NCBI GenBank assembly: GCA_934661135.1 | Contig: CAKUJA010000039.1 | Span: 1 to 21,015, forward strand | DNA length: 21,015 nt | Direction of reading: 5' to 3' | DNA from: an uncultured Oscillospiraceae bacterium | Lineage (GTDB): Bacteria > Bacillota > Clostridia > Oscillospirales > Oscillospiraceae | Part shown: positions 6,615 through 14,641 of the stretch, piece after piece | Layout of the letters: each line of letters opens with the position of its first letter | Numbering within the stretch: the stretch's first letter is position 1 | Made by a program: the position numbers and the translations under genes | Notes under the pieces: generated by a model | What the model saw: the letters and a program-made list of their open reading frames with translations, nothing else | What the model was told of the DNA's origin: nothing | Databases searched by the model: none

Positions 6615-6720
6615 GGAAGTTCGTTTGAGCAGATCTCAGAACGCACCAAAGACGGTCTTGCACATCATCATAGCCATACCGATGTTCATGCTGCGCGCCG
6701 TCCTTTCGTCTGAAATCCTC
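6578..6720 (-). promoter_or_regulatory. Met-responsive transcription attenuator (leader peptide type)
   Basis: The leader holds, in order: segment 1, AAAGGACGG (6698-6706), which includes the leader peptide's ribosome binding site; segment 2, GACCGTCTTTGG (6646-6657), which is codons 11-15 of the leader peptide; segments 3 and 4, the two arms of the 14-bp terminator. Segment 2 can form 12 pairs (one G-U) with CCAAAGGCGGTC (6605-6616), which overlaps segment 3, so antiterminator and terminator exclude each other. Segment 1 can pair with segment 2 (8 pairs, one bulge). Inferred action: a ribosome stalled at the Met codons frees segment 2 to form the antiterminator; a ribosome reaching the stop masks segment 2 and the terminator forms. 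No T-box or SAM riboswitch signature was seen. Confidence 0.8.
6636..6689 (-). CDS. Met-rich leader peptide of metA
   Basis: A 17-codon frame, MNIGMAMMMCKTVFGAF, with five Met codons, four of them within residues 5-9. Met is rare in ordinary proteins and is coded by a single codon, so this clustering directly upstream of a methionine synthesis gene is the expected sign of a ribosome-stalling leader peptide. AAAGGA lies ten bases upstream of ATG. The start is about 30 bases from the predicted transcript start. Codons after the Met cluster (Lys-Thr-Val-Phe-Gly) form the antiterminator strand. Too short for usual gene callers. Confidence 0.8.
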   Translation of the reverse strand: MNIGMAMMMCKTVFGAF

Positions 6721-6726
6721 GGGGAC

Positions 6727-6755
6727 ATTGTAGCGTGTTTCGCGAAACTTGTCAA
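6727..6755 (-). promoter_or_regulatory. Promoter of metA and its leader
   Basis: Consensus TTGACA - 17 bases - TACAAT on the minus strand, beginning 10 bases past the ilvE stop. The spacer contains the perfect palindrome GTTTCGCGAAAC (6737-6748), a candidate operator. Confidence 0.85.
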
Positions 6756-6764
6756 GAAAAGAGC

Positions 6765-7850
6765 TTACAGCAGCCGGTACGTCCAGCCCATGTCATCGGC
6801 TACCGTGCCGGTCTGCATTCCATAGAGCGTGTCGTAGAGCTTCTGCGCCACGGGGCCGACCTTGGCGTCGGCAACCTGCACATCCGTGCCCATCACGTTC
6901 AGCCAGCCGATCGGGGAGATGACGGCTGCTGTGCCGCTGGCGAAGATCTCCTGCAAGCTGCCGTCCTTCGCGGCGGCGACCACGTCATCGATCGAGAGCT
7001 TGCGCTCCGAGACCTTCACGCCCCACTTTTTCAGCAGTTGAATGACCGAGTCGCGCGTAATGCCGGGCAGAATCGTGCCGGAGTCGAGCGGCGCGGTGAT
7101 AACCTCGTCCGCAATGCGGAAGAACGCGTTCGACGTGCCGATCTCCTCGACATACTTGTGCTCCGCCGCGTCGAGCCACAGGACATCTTTGCAGTTATAT
7201 TTCATCGCGTCCTGGCTGGCGCGCATTCCGCCGCCGTAGTTGCCGCCGACCTTGGCATATCCCGTGCCGCCATGCGCCGCGCGGATGTACTTATCCTGCA
7301 CATAGATGCGCGTTGTGGACAGGCCGCCGTCGTTTGCCGCGTAGTAAGAGCCGGTCGGACTCAGGATAATCATAAACTTGTAGTGCTTGGCCGGCAGCAC
7401 CGAGAACGACACCTCGTCGCCGAAGATAAACGGCCGGATATACATTGCCGTGCCCGGCGCGGAGGGAACCCAGTCGCGGTCAGCTTCAATGACCGCCTTG
7501 ACCGCCGCGAGGAACAGATCACCCGGCAGCTCCGGGATGCACATCCGTTCATTCGTGCGTGCCATGCGCTTGATGTTCATGTCCGGGCGGAAGATCTGAA
7601 TGCCGCCGTCCGGCGTGCGGTAGGCCTTCATACCCTCAAACATCATCTGCGCGTAGTGCAGCACGCACGATGCCGGCTCAATGAGGAACGGCTCATGCGG
7701 CACAACGCGGCCGTCGTGCCAACCCTGGCCCTCGTCATAGTCCATGACAAACATATGATCCGTAAAATATTTGGCAAAGCCCAGCTTCGTCTCGTCCTCC
7801 GGCCGGGGCTTGGGATGTGTGGTTCTCGTCACAGGGAAAGTGTATTCCAT
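6765..7850 (-). CDS. ilvE: Branched-chain amino acid aminotransferase
   Basis: A 361-residue class IV (fold type IV) PLP aminotransferase. It interconverts Ile, Leu and Val with their 2-oxoacids, using glutamate/2-oxoglutarate. The PLP Lys is K200 in GTGYAKVGGNYGG. RPFIFGDE (139-146) and EIGTSNAFF are typical of the BCAT type, and the length fits. The start at 7850 has AAGGAGG upstream; the frame remains open much further, but that part runs back into the preceding gene. It is last in the Ile T-box gene string, 122 bases after the nitrilase-like gene. That gap contains palindrome P2 and no clear promoter, so cotranscription is plausible but not proven. Its products are the natural end products of the Vor reaction run in the reductive direction. 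Confidence 0.95.
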   Translation of the reverse strand: MEYTFPVTRTTHPKPRPEDETKLGFAKYFTDHMFVMDYDEGQGWHDGRVVPHEPFLIEPASCVLHYAQMMFEGMKAYRTPDGGIQIFRPDMNIKRMARTNERMCIPELPGDLFLAAVKAVIEADRDWVPSAPGTAMYIRPFIFGDEVSFSVLPAKHYKFMIILSPTGSYYAANDGGLSTTRIYVQDKYIRAAHGGTGYAKVGGNYGGGMRASQDAMKYNCKDVLWLDAAEHKYVEEIGTSNAFFRIADEVITAPLDSGTILPGITRDSVIQLLKKWGVKVSERKLSIDDVVAAAKDGSLQEIFASGTAAVISPIGWLNVMGTDVQVADAKVGPVAQKLYDTLYGMQTGTVADDMGWTYRLL

Positions 7851-7927
7851 TGCTTGTTCCTCCTTGTTCAATTTGTCAGGTTTCCGATGTATCTCGTGGG
7901 TGGACGATGCCTGCCCGCTCCGCGCTC

Positions 7928-7966
7928 CCCCTTCTTTTCTTTCTTCAAAAGAGAGAAAAGAAGGGG
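7928..7966. repeat. Pyrimidine/purine palindrome P2
   Basis: CCCCTTCTTTTCT and AGAAAAGAAGGGG, extended inward by three more pairs, in the ilvE upstream gap. The outer base pairs differ from P1 but stay complementary. It may act as a partial terminator or RNA-processing site inside the operon. Confidence 0.7.
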
Positions 7967-7972
7967 CAATTT

Positions 7973-8758
7973 TTATATATGATAAAGCTCCGGCCTCCGG
8001 TCGCGGAACACATTGATCGAGCTGCGGATTTCTCCCAGCACGTCCATCTCGCATTCCGCGGTCAAAATTTGTTCGTTTTCCGCGGCCAGCGCCAGCGTCT
8101 CGCCCCATGGGTCGATGATTGCGGAGAAGCCGCCGTAGCGCGTATCGCCTGCGTCGCCGCAGGAGTTGCAGCAGACCACAAACATCTGATTTTCAATGGC
8201 GCGCGCCACAGTCAGCGCCCGCAGATGGCTGATGCGCGCCCGCGGCCACTGGCTGACGACAAACAGCAGATCAACACCCTGCACGCACAGCGTCCGCGCC
8301 AGCTCCGGGAAGCGGATGTCGTAGCAGATGAGAAGCGCGCAGTCGCGCCCGTCGAGCCGGAAGCGGCACAGCCGCGAGCCAGGCGTGAAATAGTCCTGCT
8401 CACCCATCGGGGAGAACAGATGCGTCTTGTCATATTCGGCGACGAGCTTGCCCTCGCGGTCAAAGACGCACGCCGTATTATAGATGTGGCCGCCGCGCAC
8501 GTTTGCAACGCTGCCCGCTACGATATTGACCCCAAGCTCCGCTGCCAGCGCGCCGAACTCCCGCTTGACTTGCGCGCAGTCATGGTCGGCCAGTTCGGAA
8601 AGATCTTCTTTCGGGAAAAATCCGGTGTTCCACGTCTCGGGGAGCACGATGACATCCGGGTTTCCGGCCATCGCGTCGAGCGCCAGCCGCCGCGCCTTGC
8701 GGAAATTCTCCTGCGGCGCGGCGAAGGCCATGTCCATCTGCAAGCAGGAAACAATCAT
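7973..8758 (-). CDS. Nitrilase-superfamily amidase, omega-amidase-like
   Basis: A 261-residue carbon-nitrogen hydrolase with the full catalytic set: E41 (VLPETW), K111 (EYDKTHLF) and C145 (ICYDIRFPE). The CYDIRFPE form and length are typical of the Nit2/YafV group, which hydrolyses 2-oxoglutaramate or 2-oxosuccinamate, the amide 2-oxoacids left by glutamine or asparagine transamination. Its ATG overlaps the stop codon of the gamma-subunit gene (ATGA), so it is translationally coupled and belongs to the operon. Placement between a 2-oxoacid oxidoreductase and an aminotransferase fits a role in recycling amide 2-oxoacids or repairing side products. The exact substrate is inference; some other small amide is possible. 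Confidence 0.8.
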   Translation of the reverse strand: MIVSCLQMDMAFAAPQENFRKARRLALDAMAGNPDVIVLPETWNTGFFPKEDLSELADHDCAQVKREFGALAAELGVNIVAGSVANVRGGHIYNTACVFDREGKLVAEYDKTHLFSPMGEQDYFTPGSRLCRFRLDGRDCALLICYDIRFPELARTLCVQGVDLLFVVSQWPRARISHLRALTVARAIENQMFVVCCNSCGDAGDTRYGGFSAIIDPWGETLALAAENEQILTAECEMDVLGEIRSSINVFRDRRPELYHI

Positions 8759-9294
8759 GCCTTGTAGTCCTTTCCCACCTGAAGCGCCTGCATATTCAGG
8801 TCAAACAGATCGGCCTTGCGCGCCGGGATGACCTTGTGCAGCGCCTCAGCAAGGCTCGAGTCCTGCACGCAGCCGGTCTTTGCGATCAGCGCGCCCAGCA
8901 GAATCATGTTTGCCAGCGTCGGCGCGCCCATCTCCATGGCCAGCTTTGTGGCCGGGACGTAGTAGGCTTCGACATCGGTACGCACGACCTTACGGCCGAT
9001 CAGCGCAGAATCGAGGAAAATCTTGCCGCCGGGTTGAACGGCGTTTTCATATTTGTCCAGCGAGGGGTTATTCATAACCATCAGCACATTCGGCTCGTTG
9101 ACAATCGGGGAGCCGACCGGTGCGTCGGAGAGGATGACGTTGCAGTTGGCCGTGCCGCCGCGCATCTCCGGGCCGTAGGACGGCAGCCAGCTCAGCTCGC
9201 GCCCTTCAATCAGACCCGCATAGGCCAGCACCTTGCCGGAGAACAGAAGTCCCTGTCCGCCGAAGCCTGCAATTACGATTTGAAATTCAGCCAT
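8755..9294 (-). CDS. vorC: 2-oxoacid:ferredoxin oxidoreductase, gamma subunit
   Basis: A 179-residue gamma subunit of the four-subunit VOR/KOR class: GFGGQGLLFSGKVLA near the N-terminus, then SWLPSYGPEMRGGTANCNV (about 35-53) and a C-terminal part that packs on the alpha subunit. Part of the cytoplasmic complex that interconverts a 2-oxoacid + CoA with acyl-CoA + CO2 + reduced ferredoxin. The ribosome binding site AAGGAGGG overlaps the end of the preceding beta-subunit gene and only 3 bases separate them. Substrate class cannot be told from this subunit. Confidence 0.9.
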   Translation of the reverse strand: MAEFQIVIAGFGGQGLLFSGKVLAYAGLIEGRELSWLPSYGPEMRGGTANCNVILSDAPVGSPIVNEPNVLMVMNNPSLDKYENAVQPGGKIFLDSALIGRKVVRTDVEAYYVPATKLAMEMGAPTLANMILLGALIAKTGCVQDSSLAEALHKVIPARKADLFDLNMQALQVGKDYKA

Positions 9295-9297
9295 CGC

Positions 9298-10037
<740 letters not shown>

Positions 10038-10038
<1 letters not shown>

Positions 10039-11105
10039 TACTCGTTCCCTCCTTCGTTTGCCTTGCGGATTGCGTTCAAAACCTCCTCGGGCGACGGAAT
10101 CATGCCGCCCACGCGGAAGCAGAGGTCAACCGGGCGCTTGCACTCCACGGCAAGCTGCACATCCTCGCGCATCTGCCCCATATTCAGCTCTACGCACACG
10201 AAGCGCTTTACCTGCTCTGCGGCCTTGCGCAGCGCGGCCTTCGGGAACGGCCAGAGCGTAATCGGCCGGATCATACCGACCTTGATGCCCTGTTTGCGCG
10301 CTTCCACAATCGCGTTGCGCGAGACACGCGCCGTAATCCCGCAGGATACGATGCAGATCTCGGCGTCCTCCATCATGAATTCTTCCCACATACACTCGTT
10401 TTTTTCAATTTCGGCATAGCGCTCGAAGCGCTCGATGTTCAGCCGCTCAAGCTCTGCGGGACTTAAGTACAGCGAGTTGACGATATGGTGCTTTCGCTGG
10501 CACTTTGTGCCGGTCACGGCCCACTCCTTTTCGTGGGTGTCCGGGTCACGCGGATCCGGGAGCTGCACCGGCTCCATCATCTGACCCATCGTGCCGTCGG
10601 CCAGCAGCATGGCCGGCATCCGGTATTTTTCCGCGAGGTCAAATGCCTTGCCGGTCAAATCGGCCATCTCCTGTACGGACGCAGGGGCGAGCACCAGCAC
10701 GTGGAAGTCGCCGTGGCCGGGGCCGCGCGTGGCGAGGAAATAGTCCGACTGCGACGGCTGAATTCCGCCAAGGCCGGGGCCGCCGCGCTGCACGTTGACA
10801 ATGACGGCGGGCAGATCTGCGCCTGCGAGATACGAAATGCCCTCGCACTTGAGCGCAATACCGGGGCTGGAGGACGAGGTCATTGCGCGCTTGCCAGTCG
10901 AGGCCACGCCATAGACCATGTTGATGGCCGCAATCTCGCTTTCCGCCTGCAAGAACGTTCCGCCGATTTTCGGCATTTTCTTCGCCATATAGGCCGCAAC
11001 CTCGGTCTGCGGCGTGATGGGATACCCCAGATAGTGGCGGCAGCCGGCCAGAATCGCGGCCTCCGCGATGGCTTCGTTGCCCTTCATCAATACTTTTTCC
11101 TGCAT
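10038..11105 (-). CDS. vorB: 2-oxoacid:ferredoxin oxidoreductase, alpha subunit (VorB-like)
   Basis: A 355-residue alpha subunit: MQEKVLMKGNEAIAEAAI start, GYPITPQTEVAAYM, LQAESEIAAINMVYGVASTGKR, TSSSSPGIALKCEGISYLAG and RGGPGLGGIQPSQSDYF, all typical of clostridial proteins annotated as 3-methyl-2-oxobutanoate dehydrogenase subunit VorB. The GYPITP loop and the SSSSPG segment shape the 2-oxoacid site next to the TPP of the beta subunit. The start at 11105 is set by GAGGAGG; it lies 13 bases after the ferredoxin gene. KOR-type (2-oxoglutarate) enzymes share these motifs, so substrate assignment is moderately sure only. Confidence 0.88.
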
Positions 11106-11118
11106 CGTCTCGTCCTCC

Positions 11119-11325
11119 TCACTTTTCAACCTTGATGACACAGTCCGGACACATCGTTGCGCAGAACGCGCAGCCGACGCACTTGCTCTCGTCCGTCAGC
11201 TCAACGGGCGCGTGCCCCTTCTGGTTGAGCCGCGTTTTTGACAGCGTCAGCAGTCCCTTCGGACACGCATTCACGCACAGGCCGCAGCCCTTGCAGAGTT
11301 CTTCCTGAAATGTCAGTTTTGCCAT
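11119..11325 (-). CDS. vorD: 2x[4Fe-4S] ferredoxin subunit of the oxidoreductase
   Basis: A 68-residue delta subunit with two cluster motifs: CKGCGLCVNACP (11-22) and CVGCAFCATMCP in the second half. It passes electrons between ferredoxin and the TPP site of the complex. The start at 11325 has GGAGGTG upstream; a longer frame reading into the preceding gene is discounted. First subunit gene of the vor set, 13 bases after the upstream ATPase gene. Confidence 0.92.
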   Translation of the reverse strand: MAKLTFQEELCKGCGLCVNACPKGLLTLSKTRLNQKGHAPVELTDESKCVGCAFCATMCPDCVIKVEK

Positions 11326-11338
11326 TTCGCACCTCCAT

Positions 11339-12010
11339 TTATCGTAATTGGTAGTATAGTTGTTGAATTTCAAGCGGGAACAGATTGGGAATCCTGCCGC
11401 AGAGCGCGTCATAGAGCGGCGCGGCGCAGCAGGTCATCTTGATCGGCAGTCCGGTCATCCCGGAAACGTCCTCGGCGTAGGGAATACTTGCCAGCACGTC
11501 GTCTGCTTCGGTCGCCTGTCCGAGGTTTGTGTTGTTGACAATTGCCGTGAACGGCAGGCCGCACGCCGATTCAATCTCCCGCAGCACCGCTGTGGTATCC
11601 TCCGCCGTCCGCGTCAGCGGCCGTGACCGGTTGATGACGAACAGCATCTCGTAATTGTCCTCGGCCAGAATTTCCGGCACATACCGCCCCAGCGCCAGCG
11701 CCCCGCGGTCGTCACCGCCGATGTCCAGTACACCGCATTCGCCGCGTTCAGCGATCAACGCGTAGGTTTCCTTCGGCATCGCCGGCACGTCGAGATTGGA
11801 GTTGGCGAACGGCGAGACAATCAGGCCGATGCCCTCTTTTTTCAGCTCCTCCTCCGAATCCTTTGTCCGGAAGTAGGGGTTTACAATGTCGAGGTCGGCC
11901 ACGGTCACGTCCTCGTCCTGCCGCCGGAGCCACCGCGCGTAGTTCAGCGCGATATTCGTCTTGCCGCTGCCGTAGTGTCCGGCAAACAGCGTCAGCCGCT
12001 TGTGTGTCAT
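11339..12010 (-). CDS. P-loop ATPase (MinD/ParA/CobQ-like)
   Basis: A 223-residue protein with Walker A GHYGSGKTN (11-19) and VADLDIVNPYFRTKD, which resembles the switch I segment of SIMIBI-class NTPases. VLDIGGDDRGA is a Walker B-type strand and VINRS/VNNTNLG look like base-specificity strands. It lacks the Cys pair of Mrp/Nbp35 iron-sulphur carriers. Position in the operon, between the acyl-CoA synthetase and ferredoxin genes, suggests a maturation or regulatory role for the oxidoreductase, but no substrate is evident. The start has AGGAGG upstream. Confidence 0.75.
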   Translation of the reverse strand: MTHKRLTLFAGHYGSGKTNIALNYARWLRRQDEDVTVADLDIVNPYFRTKDSEEELKKEGIGLIVSPFANSNLDVPAMPKETYALIAERGECGVLDIGGDDRGALALGRYVPEILAEDNYEMLFVINRSRPLTRTAEDTTAVLREIESACGLPFTAIVNNTNLGQATEADDVLASIPYAEDVSGMTGLPIKMTCCAAPLYDALCGRIPNLFPLEIQQLYYQLR

Positions 12011-12031
12011 AGCCTATTCCTCCTTTGCGCA

Positions 12032-12072
12032 CCCATTCTTTCCTTACTCCGAAAAGAGGTGAAAAGAATGGG
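12032..12072. repeat. Pyrimidine/purine palindrome P3
   Basis: CCCATTCTTT and AAAGAATGGG arms with a partly paired interior, in the 105-base gap between the synthetase fusion and the ATPase gene. The outer pairs (CCC/GGG) differ from P1 (CG/CG) yet remain complementary. It lies within the presumed operon. Confidence 0.65.
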
Positions 12073-12115
12073 ATGCAAAATTCTCTCTTTTCTCTTATGA
12101 GAACAGAAAAATGGG

Positions 12116-14392
12116 TTACAGCTTGCTCCGAATAATTTTTCCGCTGGTGGTCTTTGGGAGAGCGTCGCGGAATTCCACGATACGGGGATATTTATACGGC
12201 GCCGTATGCTGCTTGACGTAGTTCTGGATTTCCTTTTTCAGCTCGTCCGTGCCCTCGGTGCCCTTGACGAGCACGATGCTGGCCTTGACGACCTGCCCGC
12301 GGATTTCATCCGGCGCGGCCGACACGCCGCATTCAAGCACATACGGCAGCTCCATGATGACGTTCTCGATTTCGAACGGCCCGATGCGGTAGCCGGACGA
12401 CTTGATGACGTCGTCTGCGCGGCCGACGTACCAGTAGAAGCCGTCCTCATCGCGCCACGCGAGATCCCCCGTGTGATAGAAGCCGTCGCGCCACGTTTTT
12501 GCCGTGACCTCCGGACTGTTGTAATATTCATAGGCAAGTCCGCAGGGAATGCCGTTTTGAATGCTGATGCAGATCTCTCCGGTGTCACCGGCCGCCGCTT
12601 CATGGCCGTCGCTGTCCAGCAGATGCACGTCGTAGAGCGGAACCGGCTTGCCCATCGAGCCGATTTTATGGCTGTCGCCGGCCAGATTGCCGATGATGAG
12701 CGTCGACTCAGACTGCCCGAAGCCTTCCATGATGCGCAGACCGGTTGCTTTTTCAAACTGGCGGAACACCTCGGGATTGAGCGCCTCACCGGCAATGGAG
12801 GCGTGCTGGATGGATGTCAAATCAAAGCGGGAGAGATCCTGCTTGATGAGCATCCGGTACATCGTGGGCGGCGCACAGAACGTCGTGATCTGATATTTTG
12901 CAAACATCGGCAGAATCTTCTCCGCGTCAAAGCGGTCGAAGTCATACACGAACACCGCCGCTTCACATAGCCACTGGCCGTACAGCTTGCCCCAGAGACT
13001 CTTGGCCCAGCCGGTGTCGGAGATGGTCAGATGCAGTCCTTCTGGATTGACCTGATGCCAGTATTTCGCGGTGATAAAGTGGCCAAGCGGATATTTATAG
13101 TTGTGTGCTGCAATTTTCGGGTAGCCGGATGTGCCGGACGTGAAGAACATCAGCATCGGGTCGTCGCCGCAGGGCGCGTCCGCCGTGCGCGTGTAGCGCC
13201 GGGAGAACAGGCCGTATTCGCTGTCAAAGTCGTGCCAACCCTCGCGGCTGCCGCCGACGAGAATTTTCGTCAGCTTCCTGCCGACGTCCGCCTCGGCCAC
13301 ATCCACCTGATGCGCCGTGTCGCCGTCTGCGGTACAGACGATCGCGCTCACCCCCGCCGCCTGGAAGCGGTAGGAGAAGTCGTGCTCCATGAGCTGGTTT
13401 GTCGCTGGAATGGCGATTGCGCCCAGCTTGTGCAGGCCGAGGATCGCGAACCAGAACTGATAGTGCCGCTTGAGCACCAGCATCACGCGGTCACCGCGCT
13501 GGATGCCGAGCGAGGTGAAGTAGTTTGCCGCCTGGCTCGACGCGTCCTTGATGTCCTTAAACGTGAACCGCCGTTCGGTCATGTCGTTGGCGACGTGCAC
13601 CATCGCGAGCTTATCCGGGTCGCGCCGGGCAAGGCCGTCCACAATGTCAAATGCAAAGTTGAACTTGTCCTCGTTGTGGAATTCCAGACGCTTCAGCGAA
13701 CCGTCCTCGTTCTCCACGGCGTGCACAAACTTGTCGCACAGCAGCAGTTGCTCCGGTGCTTCCTCCAGCGTCCGGGTGCGCACGGCGAATTCCTGCTCCT
13801 GTTCGCTGCTTGCCATAATCATGGCGAGGAACACGCAGTCCTGCCCGTCCACGGCGATCATGCCGTGCGGCGTGGAGCTCTTGTAGAAGATGCTGTCGCC
13901 CTCGTGGAGCACTTCCTCGTGCTCGCCGACGCGCACCCGCAGCGTGCCCTTGACGACGAGGTCAAATTCCTGTCCGGCGTGCGTCGTGGTGTGGATCGGC
14001 TGCCCTTGCAGCTCCTTGGAATACTGGTAGGTGACCCAGTAGGGGGTTGCGAGCTTCTGGCGGAACATCGCGGCCATATTCTGAATCGTGATGCCGTCCT
14101 CGCTGGCCGTCACCGGACCCATGCCGCGCCGTGTGACCGTATAGCTCGAGAGCTTGGCGCTGTGGCCTTCGAGCAGGTCGGTCAGCTCCACGCCGAACGC
14201 CAGCGCGCACTTGTGCATGAACGTAAACGGGAAGTCCGCCTGTCCGGCCTCATATTGGAGATACTGCTGCTCGCTGACCTCGGTTTTTTCGGCCATCTCG
14301 GCGGTCGTATAGCCGACGATCTCGCGCATTTCGCGGATACGCTGGGCGATCTCCAGCAGCGGATTGGCGGTGGTTTTGTTGGTCTGCATCAT
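12116..14392 (-). CDS. HTH-cupin-acyl-CoA synthetase fusion
   Basis: A 758-residue three-part protein. Residues about 12-77 form an XRE-type helix-turn-helix (REIVGYTTAEMAEKTEVSEQ). Residues about 133-193 form a cupin (HTTTHAGQEFDLVVKGTLRV, then HEGDSIFYKSSTPH with G and H conserved). Residues about 236-758 form an AMP-forming acyl-CoA synthetase with FFTSGTSGYPK (416-426), FGQSES (558-563), HTGDLAWRDEDGFYWYVGRADD (640-661) and the C-terminal PKTTSGKI, whose Lys (K752) drives adenylation. The ligase part resembles acetyl/short- and medium-chain acyl synthetases. HTH-cupin pairs are normally stand-alone regulators, so this looks like a regulator fused to its enzyme. First gene behind the Ile T-box; likely substrate a branched short-chain acid (inference). 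Start has GGAGG 8 bases upstream. Confidence 0.88.
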   Translation of the reverse strand: MMQTNKTTANPLLEIAQRIREMREIVGYTTAEMAEKTEVSEQQYLQYEAGQADFPFTFMHKCALAFGVELTDLLEGHSAKLSSYTVTRRGMGPVTASEDGITIQNMAAMFRQKLATPYWVTYQYSKELQGQPIHTTTHAGQEFDLVVKGTLRVRVGEHEEVLHEGDSIFYKSSTPHGMIAVDGQDCVFLAMIMASSEQEQEFAVRTRTLEEAPEQLLLCDKFVHAVENEDGSLKRLEFHNEDKFNFAFDIVDGLARRDPDKLAMVHVANDMTERRFTFKDIKDASSQAANYFTSLGIQRGDRVMLVLKRHYQFWFAILGLHKLGAIAIPATNQLMEHDFSYRFQAAGVSAIVCTADGDTAHQVDVAEADVGRKLTKILVGGSREGWHDFDSEYGLFSRRYTRTADAPCGDDPMLMFFTSGTSGYPKIAAHNYKYPLGHFITAKYWHQVNPEGLHLTISDTGWAKSLWGKLYGQWLCEAAVFVYDFDRFDAEKILPMFAKYQITTFCAPPTMYRMLIKQDLSRFDLTSIQHASIAGEALNPEVFRQFEKATGLRIMEGFGQSESTLIIGNLAGDSHKIGSMGKPVPLYDVHLLDSDGHEAAAGDTGEICISIQNGIPCGLAYEYYNSPEVTAKTWRDGFYHTGDLAWRDEDGFYWYVGRADDVIKSSGYRIGPFEIENVIMELPYVLECGVSAAPDEIRGQVVKASIVLVKGTEGTDELKKEIQNYVKQHTAPYKYPRIVEFRDALPKTTSGKIIRSKL

Positions 14393-14600
14393 AATGGGAA
14401 CCTCCTGTGCAAATTACAAATCTCAAGTTCTGAACTCACGGTTTTCTGACAAGTCTTGTCCGAAGCGTCGTATCGCCGGAAAAGACTATCTTCCTCCCAG
14501 CGTGAGATTTTTCGGCAAACAAGGTGAAAAGGCGAAGGCGTATCGAGCATATGCCGAGCCTTTTCTAACGCAGTATTGCCGGAAAAGATCCGCCGGGAAA
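14393..14600 (-). other. Structured untranslated stretch between T-box and first gene
   Basis: About 200 bases between the T-box terminator and the start codon, unusually long for a T-box leader. It can form a stem GAAAAGGC/GCCTTTTC and another AGTCTT-TT-CCGGCG / CGC-TT-CGG-AC-AAGACT. The phrase CTTTTCCGGC followed by A or G and ATAC occurs twice. A minus-strand open frame crosses it but has no ribosome binding site and overlaps the T-box, so it is not taken as a gene. It may be an inserted palindromic element or a second regulatory layer. Confidence 0.5.
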
Positions 14601-14602
14601 AC

Positions 14603-14641
14603 AAAAAAGCTCGCCTCAAGAAATGATCTTGAGGCGAGCTT
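14603..14641 (-). terminator. Terminator of the Ile T-box
   Basis: A 14-bp perfect stem AAGCTCGCCTCAAG/CTTGAGGCGAGCTT followed by TTTTTTG on the minus strand. Confidence 0.92.

Noticed and set aside
6543..6726. A SAM riboswitch or T-box in the metA leader
   Set aside because: No TGGNACC T-box sequence and no SAM aptamer-like conserved core; the leader is explained by the Met-rich peptide and the two alternative hairpins.
6735..7982. A 415-codon plus-strand open frame opposite ilvE
   Set aside because: It is a shadow of ilvE: no ribosome binding site, Arg/His-rich composition typical of an antisense frame in GC-rich DNA, and the minus-strand frame has all aminotransferase motifs.
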